This document shows positions 34,138-44,970 of a stretch of 64,000 bases of DNA, piece after piece (position 1 is the first letter of the stretch; each line of letters opens with the position of its first letter). The translations under genes and the position numbers were made by a program. Source of the DNA: Archivesica marissinica (taxonomy: Eukaryota; Mollusca; Bivalvia; Venerida; Vesicomyidae); the NCBI GenBank assembly GCA_014843695.1, contig CM026397.1, forward strand, positions 34,042,726 to 34,106,725. Reading direction: 5' to 3'. The notes below the pieces were generated by a model that was given only the letters and a program-made list of their open reading frames with translations, searched no databases and had not been told where the DNA came from.

Positions 34138-34392
34138 TAAAGTTTAATCTTTATTTATTTTACAACGATTGTGAAGCAAGTTTTAACAACTTATATTAAT
34201 TACTCTCGTTGGCGCGGATGAAAGCGTATATGTGGTTATTCGTGTGAGAGGAAACCGGAGTACCCGGAGAAAACCCACCTGTCTGATCTGGCGACCACCT
34301 TACCATTTCACATACTTCCCATTCCGAGGATCGAACCCGGGTTGCATTGTTGAGAAGCGAACGCGCTAACCACTGTGCTAATCACTAATCTT
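34138..34392 (-). mobile_element. SINE-H, full length
   Basis: On the minus strand the head reads GTGATTAGCACAGTGGTTAG (A-box) and GGGTTCGATCCTCGG (B-box). The body contains tttctccgggtactccggtt. The tail is tataagttgttaaaacttgc, then cacaatcgttgtaaaataaa. The tail resembles that of SINE-A (tataagttgtaagaacttg), so the two families share a 3' end. Confidence 0.8.
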
Positions 34393-34845
34393 TTATTGAT
34401 CGTTAATGGTTCCTAACGAATGCTAATAACTTGCCATTCATTCTGAAAGCTCATAGACATGTCAAATAGTAAGAATTAAAATCTACATATCACCAATATG
34501 TGAATGCATGTCGCATACCTATCGGTGAATTGCGTAATGACGCAACTATCATTATATGTTTTGCTTTTATGATCACCTTTTGTCAAAGTCGTGTGTCGTC
34601 AACATTTTACTTCCAATTTTTACTTGTCCAATCATTCATATAAATGAGCATTGGGTGATCCCCCTTTTAAAGATTGCTCATAGGTCAAATGCATTCCAAA
34701 ATTCTTCTGTGAAACTAATGGCATGAATGTTTGTAATGGAGCTTTATTAGTCTCTACTACAATGTAGTTTCCTCAAGCCGTATCGATTCAGCAGAAACAT
34801 GGTTACCAGTGGATGGGGAAGCTTGTTTGCTATATTTTCTTACAC
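34393..34845. other. No gene seen
   Basis: About 450 bp of AT-rich single-copy sequence between two SINEs, with no supported feature. Confidence 0.4.
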
Positions 34846-35024
34846 CAATTTAGTTTACACCAATTTATTTTAGCTCAGTTGCGAAACAAGTTCTTACAAC
34901 TTATATTAATTGTTCTCAAGACCTCATTCCTGGTGTAATCCATCGCCATGAGGGAGAGAGAAGAGGCATCGTGGAATTTAAATGCCTTGCCTAAGGGCAC
35001 AATCGTAATGGCTCCTGCGGCTCT
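34846..35024 (-). mobile_element. SINE-A, 5' truncated
   Basis: Shows ttgcgaaacaagttcttaca, ccatcgccatgagggagag and atgccttgcctaagggcac, ending at ggctcctgcgg without the tRNA head. The word ttacaccaatttattt/ttacaccaatttagttt is doubled at the tail. Confidence 0.8.
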
Positions 35025-35039
35025 ATAGAATTGTATATA

Positions 35040-35870
35040 TGATGTATTGTAATGTGATATTTGGCATGTAGCATCACATAGTGAATCTCTACTCAGTTTG
35101 CTCAAATTATCCTGTGATCATAATTGACCCCACGGTAGAGGTCACATAGTTTACATGAACTAAATAATAATTATATTGTAAAACTCTTCAAAAATCATCA
35201 ACTCAGAAACTGCAATGTCCAGAGCTTTGATGTTTTGCATGTACATGGACCTTCATCTAGTGGACCACTATTAAGTTTACATAAATGATGAGCCTGGGTC
35301 ATAAAGTGACCCCACTATAGGGTCACACTGGGTCATAAATTGACCCCACTATAGGGTCACACTGGGTCATAAAGTGACCCCACTCAGGGTTCATTCTAGG
35401 TCAAAATATTTGGGAGAAGTGAGAAAGCGCGTGATCGCTTCCTTAAATGGTGTTCTTTAATATACTTCTGCAAAATAGAGTTAAAATGCACAGTACAACC
35501 ATTAAATACAACATTTTAATAGTAGGTGCTTTATAATGGGCCAGTGTATCTTACTAGACACAATTTTATTTCAAAATCGTAAAAAAAACCCTGTTGTTTT
35601 TTTTAGGGAGAAATGGGGCCCCCAGAGGGCGAAGTCAGGGTCCCTAGGAAGACAATTTCGCCTACATCACCCTCTAGAATGATCCCTGCCTACTATAGGG
35701 TCACAGTTTACATAGCACAATTCTTTTAAAATACCATATCCACACTGTCCAGAGTTTATATTTTTCATATAGAATCGTCTAGTGTACCCCTAAGTTTGCT
35801 CAAATGGTGATCCATGAGGCTATAATTAACCCAGTGGTAGGAGACACATTGTTTACATAGACTTCTGTAT
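35040..35870. repeat. Diverged ~200-bp units with palindromic GTGACCC...GGGTCAC repeats
   Basis: Words such as tccagagctttgatgtttt, tttacatagaattgtct and gtgaccccactatagggtca recur at intervals here and again at 41500-41700, pointing to an old repeat later split by insertions. At 35284-35400 the 34-bp unit containing GTGACCCCACTATAGGGTCAC-type palindromes is repeated three times. Confidence 0.55.
35386..35688 (-). mobile_element. M1 MITE, inserted in the GTGACCC repeat
   Basis: Begins CAGGGTTCATTCTAGGTCA and ends gaatgatccctg. It splits a gtgaccccactatagggtca unit: cccact lies to the left and cctactataggg to the right, a 6-bp duplication with one mismatch. Confidence 0.85.
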
Positions 35871-35878
35871 AAAATGCA

Positions 35879-35933
35879 ACCCATTCAACCCCAAGTAACT
35901 GACATGGACTGGTGCATGATATTTTTAGACCAA
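35879..35933 (+). mobile_element. M2 MITE, left piece, split by the 5.4-kb element
   Basis: Carries the M2 start (aacccattcaaccccaagta, actgacatggactggtgca) up to ttagaccaa. M2 continues at 41310 with caataaattaataagaaaa. The intact order gaccaataaattaataaga is seen in the copies at 48197 and 49488. Confidence 0.85.
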
Positions 35934-36270
35934 TAGTCTGGCAGCCAAATGGGGTTTTATGGGTATGTATACCTGGAAGAGTATATACAATGTTTTTTGA
36001 TTGATTTTGGTCACTGAGACCATAAATATTAAAAGCCGCTTGATGACACCCTATCACCTTTGGGCATTTTTTCTAATTTGCATAAAACCAAGATGGCCAC
36101 CAGTGTTATATTAAATATACTATAATTAAGATATATATCGGCTTCTAGAAGGGATTTTAAAACAATCTAAAATGTTTTAACAGGGCTTTAAGACACTAGG
36201 AACCAAATGGAATAGCTTTTATTATCATTTGACAACTCCTTCATTTGCATAAATCCAAGATGGTCACTCT
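35934..36270 (+). repeat. Left terminal inverted repeat of the 5.4-kb element
   Basis: Matches 40955-41309 in inverted orientation over segments such as gagtatatacaatgtttttt, gccgcttgatgacaccctat, gcattttttctaatttgc and agggctttaagacactagga, at roughly 85-90% identity by eye. It contains two ATTTGCATAAAACCAAGATGG-like motifs (about 36075 and 36243); a third lies just inside at about 36413. Confidence 0.9.
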
Positions 36271-36959
36271 CAATTCTATCATGAGACCGGTTTTATGTCA
36301 CCACATTCTGGATACAATTTTGGATACATTTGAAATTCTTTGTTCTAGTGTTTTGAAAAATTACAGGTCCCATATAATACATCTTATATTACAATGTAAA
36401 TATATTCGCTTCATTTGCATATTCCAATATGGCCGTTGTCAATCTGTAAACATTTTGCTGTGCTTTTAAATGACATGCTTGATTGATCTAAATGTTGACA
36501 ATATCATTGAACACCTTCAATATAATATTAATATTAGTTTGTCATTGACCGATACCCTACAATATTTGTAAGCTGACAGACACCATAAAGTAAACTAATT
36601 TCAGATATACATCAAAAGAATAAAGTGACTGAAAAGTCATAATGTTCTAGTAGTGTCTATGCTGAACAATCCATGACGCATAAAGAAGTCGTTCACATTT
36701 CCTCTCCTTAACCGATATTAGTGTTTTTAGTACATACTCAATTTGAATTCACACCTCAGTTAATTATCAAATGTCGATCTGCTGCACAACGTATGCAAAG
36801 CTATTATAGATTGCAAATAAATGTCATGTAGACATCTGTAGATGTTTTGTACCATGCCCTTGGTATCGTTTAAACATAATTTATTGCCAAAATGTACATA
36901 GCAATTTGGTTTGAGCCACAAGTGCTTTCCACATTATGAAACGGCACTCCCCAATACAT

Positions 36960-39140
36960 GATATTTACCGAAAATTCATTTTATGGCTACAATTAGTTTA
37001 CAACGCATTTAAATGAATAAATGCAAATTACATAAAGATACATACATAAAATACAATATCATCATTTATACAAAGTACTCATGCAAGTGTGCCTGTGGTG
37101 CTCGTGTCTAGTGAACGACCAGAACCTCTCTTTCTATTTGCAGACTAAGCGTTAATTTGTAAACATAGACATTCTATATAGTATTTCAATAAATTCAAAG
37201 AGTACTCTTGTTTTGTTGTTTGATTAATACTAAATTACTAATGGCCGGTTTGAAATCTTTTGGTATTCTTTATAAATTTCTGTACTGAGGTGAAAATAAT
37301 TAAGTTATCACTTTCAATCAGATTTTCTTTACCTATTAGCAGTGTTTTCGCATTTAAAGGATGGTATTGTCGTGTTTCTCTTAATAGTGTTATTCTTTGA
37401 TTTTGAAACAAAGGACAATGAAAAATGTAGTGTTCAGCGTTTTCAATCCCAGTTTGACAATCGCAAGTCGCATTTTCCCTTAAATGGTTATTATATAAGT
37501 CTGCGTTCAAGTTGTTGCAGCCATTTCTTATATGAGCATGGTAAACAGTTAAGCTACGCGAACCTTTATGATAATACATCTTTTTGCTTGAACAGTGAAG
37601 ACTTGAGTCTATTCTTAAAACAAGTTAAGGTTGGAGCATGTTTTAAGTATTCGGGTAGTGCATTCCATATATCGATACTAGATGGTACAAAAGAGTTTGA
37701 AAATAAAGCTGTACGTCTGGCCATTACAGTAAAATTATCAGCATTTCTTAAATTATAATGATTTTCTTCGCCGACTATTCTCGGGAAGATTGTACTAAAC
37801 TGTTCGAGTAATAGACCATTTTTGTATTTATACATTATAACAAGTTTTTGCATTTTTCTTCTGTCGTTTAAAGGTATCCATCCTATTTCTTCTCTTAATA
37901 TATTTAAAGACACTGATCTTGTTAGACCTGTTACAACTTGAGCTGCCTCGTACTGTAATTTTTTCTAATTTATCTTTTTCAAATTCAGTGCAACTGTCCC
38001 ATACTACCGCAGCATATTCTAATTGAGGTCTCGTGTATGATATATATATCTGGTTTAAGGTGTCTTTATTGATTTTAAATTTTAAAGATTTGAAAATAAT
38101 GTCTATGTGCTCGTGCCATTTTCCATTATTGCTTAATGTTAGTCCTAAGTGCTTATGGCTTTCACTAAAAGGTAACCGAGCTCCTGCGAAATATAATACA
38201 GGATTGTTTTGATTTCTATTGGTGCTAAAGAAAAGTACTTCTGTTTTGTTAGGATTGAAGGTGACCAATCATCTTTTAGACCATTCTGATATCATGTAAA
38301 GATCGTGATTTAGTATACCTTCCAAGTCTGCAATTGTTGATGTCGTTTGAGCTAAAGATGTATCATCAGCGAATAACCTAGTTATGCTTAATAAGTGGTC
38401 TGCTATGTCATTAACATATACTAGAATAAATAGCGGTCCAAGTATTGACAAACGGTTGTAGTAGAACCCAATACAACCTTTTGTGTTCTGTTTGTTAAAT
38501 ACTTTCCACCCATTTCAGAAGGTTGCCATTTATACCATTTTGCCTAAGTTTAAACAATAGATCTTTATGCCAAACCCTGTCAAAGGCTTTCGAAATATCG
38601 CAGAATATCATACACATACTTTGTTTTGAATCTAGTGTTTGGCATATTTGATTGTAAATTTCTATAAACACTAGAGTGATTTGGTCTAAAGCCACACTGG
38701 TGTGGTAATATAAGATTGTTGAAATGTAAGTGGTTATGGATATGTTTATAAATAATTCTTTCCATAACTTTCCCTTGACAGTTAACAGTGATATCGGCCT
38801 ATAATTGTTTGGTTCTTCAGTCCTCCCTTTCTTGAATAGTGGTGGAAATATGCCTTCTTGAAATGACCTATTAAATATAATAGCTAATGGTTTGACAATA
38901 GACGAAGCCGTTTCTTTCAACATTTTGTGACTTATACCATCTGGGCCGTTAGCTTTGTTTACATCAATATTTTTTAAAACGTCCAAAATATCTAATTCTG
39001 AAATATGAAAATCTTCAAGTTTTATATTCGTTTTACTTTCATAAATCGGAAGTGTGGCATTTGAGTCATCGACATTTGATATGGATGAAACATATGAGTT
39101 CAAGCAGTTCGCTTTTTCTTTTTCAGTTACATGTTAATGA
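36960..39140 (-). pseudogene. LINE-2-family element, decayed reverse transcriptase
   Basis: On the minus strand: NYRPISLL, then CDISKAFDRVWHKDLLFKLR, NGINGNLLKWVES, ILGPLFILVYVNDIADHL, RLFADDTSL, HLGLTLSNNGKWHEHI and YTRPQLEYAAVVWDS. Further on come IGWIPLNDRRKMQKLVIMYK, HYNLRN, FVPSSIDIWNALPEYLK and the C-terminal C-x-C...H...C region. The FADD catalytic loop is kept. The frame is broken near 38765, a piece is missing around 38450-38490 between the WVES and GPLF motifs, and it shifts again near 38268 and 37900. No endonuclease domain remains. The 3' AT-rich tail reaches about 36960. It lies inside the 5.4-kb element and is therefore younger than it. Confidence 0.85.
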
Positions 39141-39206
39141 CATTGTACACAGTTATCAATATGATGTTTCTCTCATTTGTCTGTGTTGACATTAATACCT
39201 GTATGT

Positions 39207-40960
39207 CTAATTGCCATCGTCATCATCTGCATCAGAGGCTACATCACATTTAGTCAGTTCGCTATGACAGTCCTCAGCATGACATCCGCAAAATACAGTG
39301 CACGGTAGTTTACTGCTCACACATCCACATCTTCCTGATTTGCAAAGTCTATCACTTTCACAAGCGCAGCGAATCAATTTCAAAATCTCTTGTGGAGCAA
39401 GGGACACATCTTCATGTATCGGTTTAGGCAGCATAGTCTTGGAACTGTCGTCACGAACGTATCCATGTTCTGTTGGATCTAGTGAGGGAGGGTCTAGATC
39501 CAAAGCATGTTTCCAAACAGCTGTCTGCAGGTGTGCTCGTTTGACATTTTGCAGAAATACTTCTGTTGTGGGACATAGAGACTTCAGCTTTGGTATGGCT
39601 GTGGTGCCCTTTCCCACCTTTATGGCCCATGACTTCTTCCTTGCTTCAGACATACTACTACAGTCCTTGTGTCCATAGCATGTGGCCACAAACTTGGATG
39701 CATGTCTTGTTATATCTGGTAACAATGCATGAATGTCACCCAAAAGTGACAAGGAGTAGCCTTCTCGCAGTACTTTCAGTACCCTGACTTTACCAATACC
39801 GAAATTTAGCATGCACATGTATCACAACCCGATAGGGAGTGCATAGACAACAGTCCATCTACTATGCTCTGATGTTGTTTAACAGTAGCTTGTATGTCAA
39901 TAACATTTCTACCATGAATCGGCGATTCCATGATCATGTGACTGGTTAACTGTCGCTCAAAGTAGTGGTGAAGCAGAAGACGTCGATGTCATCTGTAATC
40001 ACTGACACGCCTACTTGGCATTCAGTCGCAACTGTTAATTACTGCTTGTTGAACAATGATGCAGTCTGCCTCTTCATGAGATGTAGATGATCACCACTCC
40101 CCCATAACTTATTTCAACTGGTGTGTTATCACAACTGCTAGTGATGACAAGTGTGTGGGTCATTGTGTTGTCTCGATGGAAGGTAGTGTCTCTGGTCAGC
40201 TCTTCACAGATAATTTCCATCAGCTGTGATTTATTTTCTGACACTGTCAGGACAACTTTCTGTGGGGGTAGAGGTGTATCTAGAGCCAGTCGATGTACTC
40301 TGCTTGCTTCTGTTGTTCTATTGCATCTGGTCGTACTCTTGGTACTGAAATCCTGGTACCTGTCGAACACGAGATAGACATCGCTAGAAGTAAGTTTATG
40401 TTGGATGTACTGTTTGAAGTTCACAACAAAGTCGCAGACTGTCCCATTCGCTGGCCAGTGTATCACCCAGAGGACAGCTGAACCATCTAGCACCCTCCAG
40501 TCGACTTTGGGTGATACGTTCCTTGATGACATCTCAACTTGTAGTTGCTTCTTCAACTGTGCCTTAGCCTTTCCGGCTCTCATGTCACCCGAGTCGTTGA
40601 ACATCGATGTAGGCACAGGAGATAGCTCATACGATAGTAATGTCTTGATGTCTATTGTGTCACGACAGCTAGCCTGGAGTCCTATGACTCGTGAAAAGAG
40701 AAGAGTGGTATTGAACAACTTTGCTGTACCAATATTCACATGCTTTTTTGTTACTTGCATTGTCACCGTCTTCTTTGAAATGGGATTGTAGAAGCCATCT
40801 GGCCAAGTACCCTCGAATTCTTCCATTTCTTTGGTCCCAATGGTCACAGTCTTATCAACGATCACTGAAACAGGTGCCACTCGACCATTGACAATGTTTA
40901 CTATCTTGTCTGCTTCGTTGTTAACATCAAACCGGTCTCCCGAGAGGTTTGACGGTGGCC
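39207..40960 (-). pseudogene. Decayed gene: CXC-type cysteine-rich, LSGCDT-motif protein of the TIR element
   Basis: Read on the minus strand from about 40960: VNIVNGRVAPVSVIVDKTVT, VLWVIHWPANGTVCDFVVNF, VYLVFDRYQDFSTKSTTR, PPQKVVLTVSENKSQLMEII. Then, after frame breaks at 39819-40073, HEEADCIIVQQ, TDDIDVFCF, MHSLSGCDT, FGIGKVRVLKVL. At about 39250-39370 follows a nine-cysteine cluster, C-x-C-x5-C-x4-C-x-C-x6-C-x3-C-x-C-x4-C, similar to the CXC (Tesmin/TSO1-like) DNA-binding domain. The acidic end is DADDDDGN. At least two stops or frameshifts in 39819-40073 make it non-functional. I recall similar multi-copy uncharacterised proteins in marine invertebrates, but cannot verify that here. The conserved acidic motifs (FDRY, EEAD, DDxDVF, GCDT) could form a nuclease-like site; this is inference. 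Its position between TIRs suggests it was the element's own gene. Confidence 0.7.
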
Positions 40961-41309
40961 ATCTTGGATTTATGCAAATGAAGGAGTTGTCGAATCATAA
41001 TAAAAATTATTCCATTTGGTTCCTAATGTCTTAAAGCCCTGTTAAAACATTTTAGATTGTTTTAAAATCCATTCTAGAAGCCGAGATATCTTAATTATAG
41101 TATATTCAATAGAACACCGGCGACCATCTTGGTTTTATGCAAATTAGAAAAAAATGCCCAAAGGTGACAGGGTGTCATCAAGCGGATTTTTAATATCTAT
41201 GGTCTCAGTGACCCAAATCAATCAAAAAACATTGTATATACTCCACTTCCAGGGTAAGCTAGTTGGCTGCTTGACTACAATAAATTAATAATTGTTGGCT
41301 GCTGGACTA
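40955..41309 (-). repeat. Right terminal inverted repeat of the 5.4-kb element
   Basis: Inverted copy of 35934-36270. Two inverted ATTTGCAT/CCAAGATGG motifs occur at about 40957-40985 and 41119-41150. The last 64 bp are a doubled 32-bp segment (ttggctgcttgactacaata and ttggctgctggactacaata). Confidence 0.9.
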
Positions 41310-41499
41310 CAATAAATTAATAAGAAAATTACCTTTGGACCAGTTCATTTATCAAAATGGGTAATCTTATCTAAAAATAGTAATAATTATTACTGGCAAA
41401 GAGTGCAGATCCTGATGAGATGGCTCGTCACGAGCCGGCTCATGTGGATCTACACTTTTTGTAAGTCTATTTAGAGGCCTGTAGGATTGAAAGGGTTAA
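41310..41499 (+). mobile_element. M2 MITE, right piece
   Basis: Continues M2 after the 5.4-kb insertion: gaaaattacctttggaccag, gatggctcgtcacgagccgg, and the end gattgaaagggttaa with TTAA at 41496-41499. Confidence 0.85.
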
Positions 41500-41756
41500 C
41501 AGTGGCCAACTCAGAAACCACAATGTTGACCTCACTGAAGAGTGAAGAGTTTATATAGTTTACATAGAATTGTCTACATTCCCGCGAGGGGTTTGACATT
41601 AGAGGAATTAGATAGACTTATACAGTACAACTCCCTTTTAAAAATCTTCTCAGGAAACAGCAATGCCCAGAGCTATGATATGTTGCATGTACAGTAAAAC
41701 CTGTGCTAACGATTACCTCTATTAAACACCCACCTGCCTTTTCAACTAACAGTTGT
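41500..41756. repeat. Old repeat remnants: SINE-E tail and mariner-like end
   Basis: Includes a SINE-E tail (ctacattcccgcgaggggtt, tgacattagagg; 41572-41612) and tacagtaaaacctgtgctaa at 41692, which resembles a Tc1/mariner inverted end also seen at 51587. Words shared with 35040-35870 show that the same old repeat flanks both sides of the 5.4-kb insertion. Confidence 0.5.
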
Positions 41757-41978
41757 GGAAGTCGTGATAGCGAGTTTGCTTCACGTGCAAAAGGCCCAGA
41801 GTTCGCGCCCAGCTGTAGCCGTTACGATCAAGGCAAGGCATTTAAATTCCACATTGCTTCATCTCTCTCTTTTAGAGAGAGACGTATTCCATCAGGAATG
41901 AGGTTCCGAGAGTGCTTAAAATAACTTGTAGGATCTTGTTTCGCAATCAAACTAAAATAAATCTGTATAAAATAAATA
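41757..41978 (+). mobile_element. SINE-A, full length with 9-bp target duplication
   Basis: Head ggaagtcgtgatagcgagtt with a diverged B-box (GAGTTCGCGCCC), then the SINE-A body and tail. AACAGTTGT occurs at 41748-41756 and 41979-41987, a perfect 9-bp duplication. Confidence 0.85.
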
Positions 41979-42024
41979 AACAGTTGTATAGCTCTTGCAA
42001 TTAATATTATCTGAATGTATGCCA

Positions 42025-42245
42025 GATTTATTAGCAGCACATTATAGATTTATTAGCAGCACATTATAGATTTATTAGCAGCACATTATAGATTTAGTAG
42101 CAGCACATTATAGATTTATTAGCAGCACGTTATAGATTTATTAGCAGCACATTATAGATTTATTAGCAGCACATTATAGATTTATTAGCAACACGTTATA
42201 GATTTATTAGCAACACATTATAGATTTATTAGCAGCACATTATAA
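42025..42245. repeat. 22-bp minisatellite, ~10 units
   Basis: Unit tttattagcagcacattata plus ga, with cacgtt and caacac variants. It starts within unique sequence just after SINE-A. Confidence 0.95.
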
Positions 42246-42650
42246 ATAAATGAATGCTAACATAGAAATGCAATTTTCACACAAGAAGTCGTCTTTACAT
42301 AATTTGGTTTCCGTGGAATTGCAGTGTTCTACATGTGTTAAATGAAGCACTATGGTTAGGAGTTCACATGTGCATTAATATCACTGTCTGTAGCTTCTGT
42401 TGATTGGTTACAGGTTAACGTATCTTACTAGCACTTTTTCTTATTTAAATATTTGGCACACCGTTAATTACTAGTGAAAATAATTCCTGTTCGGAAAACT
42501 CTATGTTGTTGTTTTTGCATGTTGGATGAAACATGCGCATTGAAAATATTGAAATGTGTGTTTTTTGCATTATTAACAACTAGGTGTTGCAGATGTTTTG
42601 GTTCACCTGAGCTATGCTGATACTTGAACTAGTGGAATGTATGGGTTTTA
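42246..42650. other. No gene seen
   Basis: About 400 bp of AT-rich single-copy sequence without a supported feature. Confidence 0.4.
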
Positions 42651-42654
42651 TCCA

Positions 42655-42835
42655 GTGTTCTGTAGCCTGTCCTCAGTAACTTGCTTCAAGTGCTGTCTTT
42701 CAAAACATATCCAGCGTTCTGTAGCCTGTCCTCAGTAACTTGCTTCAAGTGCCGTCTCTCAAACGTATCCAGCGTTCTGTAGCCTGTCCTTAAGAACTTG
42801 CTTCAAGTGCTGTCTCTCAAACCATTTTATCTACA
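42655..42835. repeat. ~59-bp tandem repeat, 3 units
   Basis: The unit contains atccagcgttctgtagcctg, tcctcagtaacttgcttcaa and gtgctgtctctcaaa. The third unit has cttaagaac in place of ctcagtaac. Confidence 0.9.
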
Positions 42836-43024
42836 TATATTTTTAACTATCTTGTGTACAATATACTTAACCCAGCGATATAGCCCGAAGTGTGCTGAAG
42901 TGCCATTAAACCAACTACTCATTCAACTCTCAAAACCATTTTGTCAATTTTAATGAAATTGGTAGCAACCAATTATTGGATGAAAAGTGGGTCTCTGTGT
43001 CTGATTGGTTACGGTGGTGAGTGT

Positions 43025-43312
43025 GTGTTTTACGTTTATTTATCGTCGCTACCGGTTGCCCATATGAGCGACGCCTCCTGAAGAGATTAATTATTTTAGA
43101 TGTTGGAGGATAGTGCATGATACAGACATAGACCCATTTCAGAGTCTCCTCCGGTTCTTTTACGTGCACGGTGTAAAGCACCGACACGAGACCTCGGTTT
43201 AACGTCCCATCTGAAAGACTGTTAATTTTATTAGGGTCAGACGGGGGATCGAACCTGCGATCCCTGGATTACCAGTCCAGCATGTTACCACTGGACTACA
43301 TATCCGTCTGTG
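43025..43312 (-). mobile_element. SINE-B, full length
   Basis: On the minus strand the head keeps a perfect anticodon-type arm, CTGGACTGGTAATCCAG (5-bp stem, 7-nt loop, apparent anticodon GGT, Thr-like), plus the B-box GGTTCGATCCCCC. The body matches 50872-51165. Its 5' end touches the 61-bp array. Confidence 0.9.
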
Positions 43313-44190
43313 TTACGGTGGTTGACTTCAAGTCACTTGTCACTCACCACTGGTGGTCTCTGTGTCTGATTGGTTACGGTGGTTGACTTCAAGTCACTTG
43401 TCACTCACCACTGGGGGTCTCTGTGTCTGCTTGGTTATGGTGGTTGACTTCAAGTCACTTGTCACTCACCACTGGGGGTCTCTGTGTCTGCTTGGTTATG
43501 GTGGTTGACTTCGTCACTTGTCACTCACCACTGTGTCTGCTTGGTTACGGTGGTTGACTTCAAGTCACGTGTTACTCACCACTGGGGGTCTCTGTGTCTG
43601 CTTGGTTACGGTGGTTGACTTCAAGTCACTTGTCACTCACCACTGGGGGTCTCTGTGTCTGGTTACGGTGGTTGACTTCAAGTCATGTCTCTCACCACTG
43701 GGGGCCTGTGTCTGCTTGGTTACGGTGGTTGACTTCAAGTCACTTGTCACTCACCACTGGGGGTCTCTGTGTCTGCTTGTTACGGTGGTTGACTTCAAGT
43801 CACTTGTCACTCACCACTGGGGGTCTCTGTGTCTGCTTGGTTACGGTGGTTGACTTCAAGTCACTTGTCACTCACCACTGGGGGTCTCTGTGTCTGCTTG
43901 GTTACGGTGGTTGACTTCAAGTCACTTGTCACTCACCACTGGGGGTCTCTGTGTCTGCTTGGTTACGGTGGTTGACTTCAAGTCACTTGTCACTCACCAC
44001 TGGGGGTCTCTGTGTCTGCTTGGTTACGGTGGTTGACTTCAAGTCACTTGTCACTCACCACTGGGGGTCTCTGTGTCTGCTTGGTTACGGTGGTTGACTT
44101 TAAGTCACTTGTCACTCACCACTGGGGGTCTCTGTGTCTGCTTGGTTACGGTGGTTGACTTCAAGTCACTTGTCACTCACCATTGTAGGT
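43312..44190 (+). repeat. 61-bp minisatellite, ~14 units, built from a SINE-F head
   Basis: The unit includes ggttacggtggttgacttca, agtcacttgtcactcaccac and tgggggtctctgtgtctgct. Several units have short deletions near 43500-43790. The last unit leads directly into a complete SINE-F B-box and body at 44165. Confidence 0.95.
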
Positions 44191-44262
44191 GCGAATCCTA
44201 GTGGTAATGTCTGATTCTTTAAAGTGAGGAAGTTATCCAGCTGGCTTGTAGAAGTTCAGTAC
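44150..44262 (+). mobile_element. SINE-F
   Basis: Head cggtggttgacttcaagtca, B-box-like GTGCGAATCCTAG, then taaagtgaggaagttatcca and gctggcttgtagaag. The head segment is the one amplified in the preceding array. Confidence 0.75.
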
Positions 44263-44515
44263 TTCTAATGGCGTGCACCTCCATATCCGTAATATAAACT
44301 GCTGAAATGCCCCTTCCACGGCATTCCTCCACCAATATTGCTTCATCAGCGAATAAACACCACTGTTTGTCGTTGTGATGCATAGAAATTAACGACATTG
44401 GCCTACGACCTGCGGGCCTTCATGGTTAATTCCTATGCATCAGATCTCCAGACTGTTGTGTTTATTCATCGATAAAAAACTGCAAAACAAATATTATTTC
44501 CTGATTTTGACTGCT

Positions 44516-44702
44516 TTAACCCATTTCATTCTGGATACTGTTCAAACGGTATTTGCAAAGAACATAGAGCCATATCAACCGCCACTGAACGTGCTGTCTG
44601 ATCAGGCTCTATGCTGTTTTTGCTATTCAGATGATCTTGCTAAGACACTTGGCTATGCAGCAAACAACATAGATCCTGATCAGCACGCAGCTTACACAAC
44701 TT
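44516..44702 (+). mobile_element. M3 MITE, partial
   Basis: Starts TTAACCCATTTCATTCTGG, followed by atactgttcaaacggtattt, gatcaggctctatgctgttt and aagacacttggctatgcagc. The right end is replaced by the 41-bp array. Confidence 0.8.
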
Positions 44703-44970
44703 GGTTGTTTCAGATGGAATAACCTAACTAGCTTAGACAACTTGGTTGTTTCAGATGGAATAACCTAACTAGCTTAGACAACATGGTTGTTTCAGATGGA
44801 ATAACCTAACTAGCTTAGACAACATGGTTGTTTCAGATGGAATAACCTAACTAGCTTAGACAACATGGTTGTTTCAGATGGAATAACCTAACTAGCTTAG
44901 ACAACATGGTTGTTTCAGATGGAATAACCTAACTAGCTTAGACAACATGGTTGTTTCAGATGGAATAACC
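44690..44970. repeat. 41-bp minisatellite, ~7 units
   Basis: The unit contains gacaacatggttgtttcaga, tggaataacctaactagctt and a final a. Units are almost identical (acttgg in the first two, acatgg after), which indicates recent growth. It starts at the broken end of M3. Confidence 0.95.

Larger units (their letters stand above)
35934..41309 (-). mobile_element. 5.4-kb TIR-flanked element carrying a CXC/LSGCDT gene
   Basis: The ends are TAGTCTGGCAGCCAA (left) and TTGGCTGCTGGACTA (right); 13 of 15 positions agree when inverted. The inverted similarity continues inward for about 330 bp. CAA lies on both sides where an uninterrupted M2 has it once, suggesting a 3-bp target duplication. A 32-bp stretch at the right end is duplicated, so the exact right edge is 41277 or 41309. 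Contents are: left TIR, AT-rich spacer, a LINE insertion (about 36960-39140), a decayed coding region (39207-40960, minus) and the right TIR. I do not recognise the superfamily. Confidence 0.75.

Noticed and set aside
36300..36900. Additional transposon gene in the left part of the 5.4-kb element
   Set aside because: Only short AT-rich frames are present and none shows a conserved motif.
37342..37758. Plus-strand 138-codon frame over the LINE at 37 kb
   Set aside because: It is the antisense of clear LINE C-terminal coding sequence on the minus strand.
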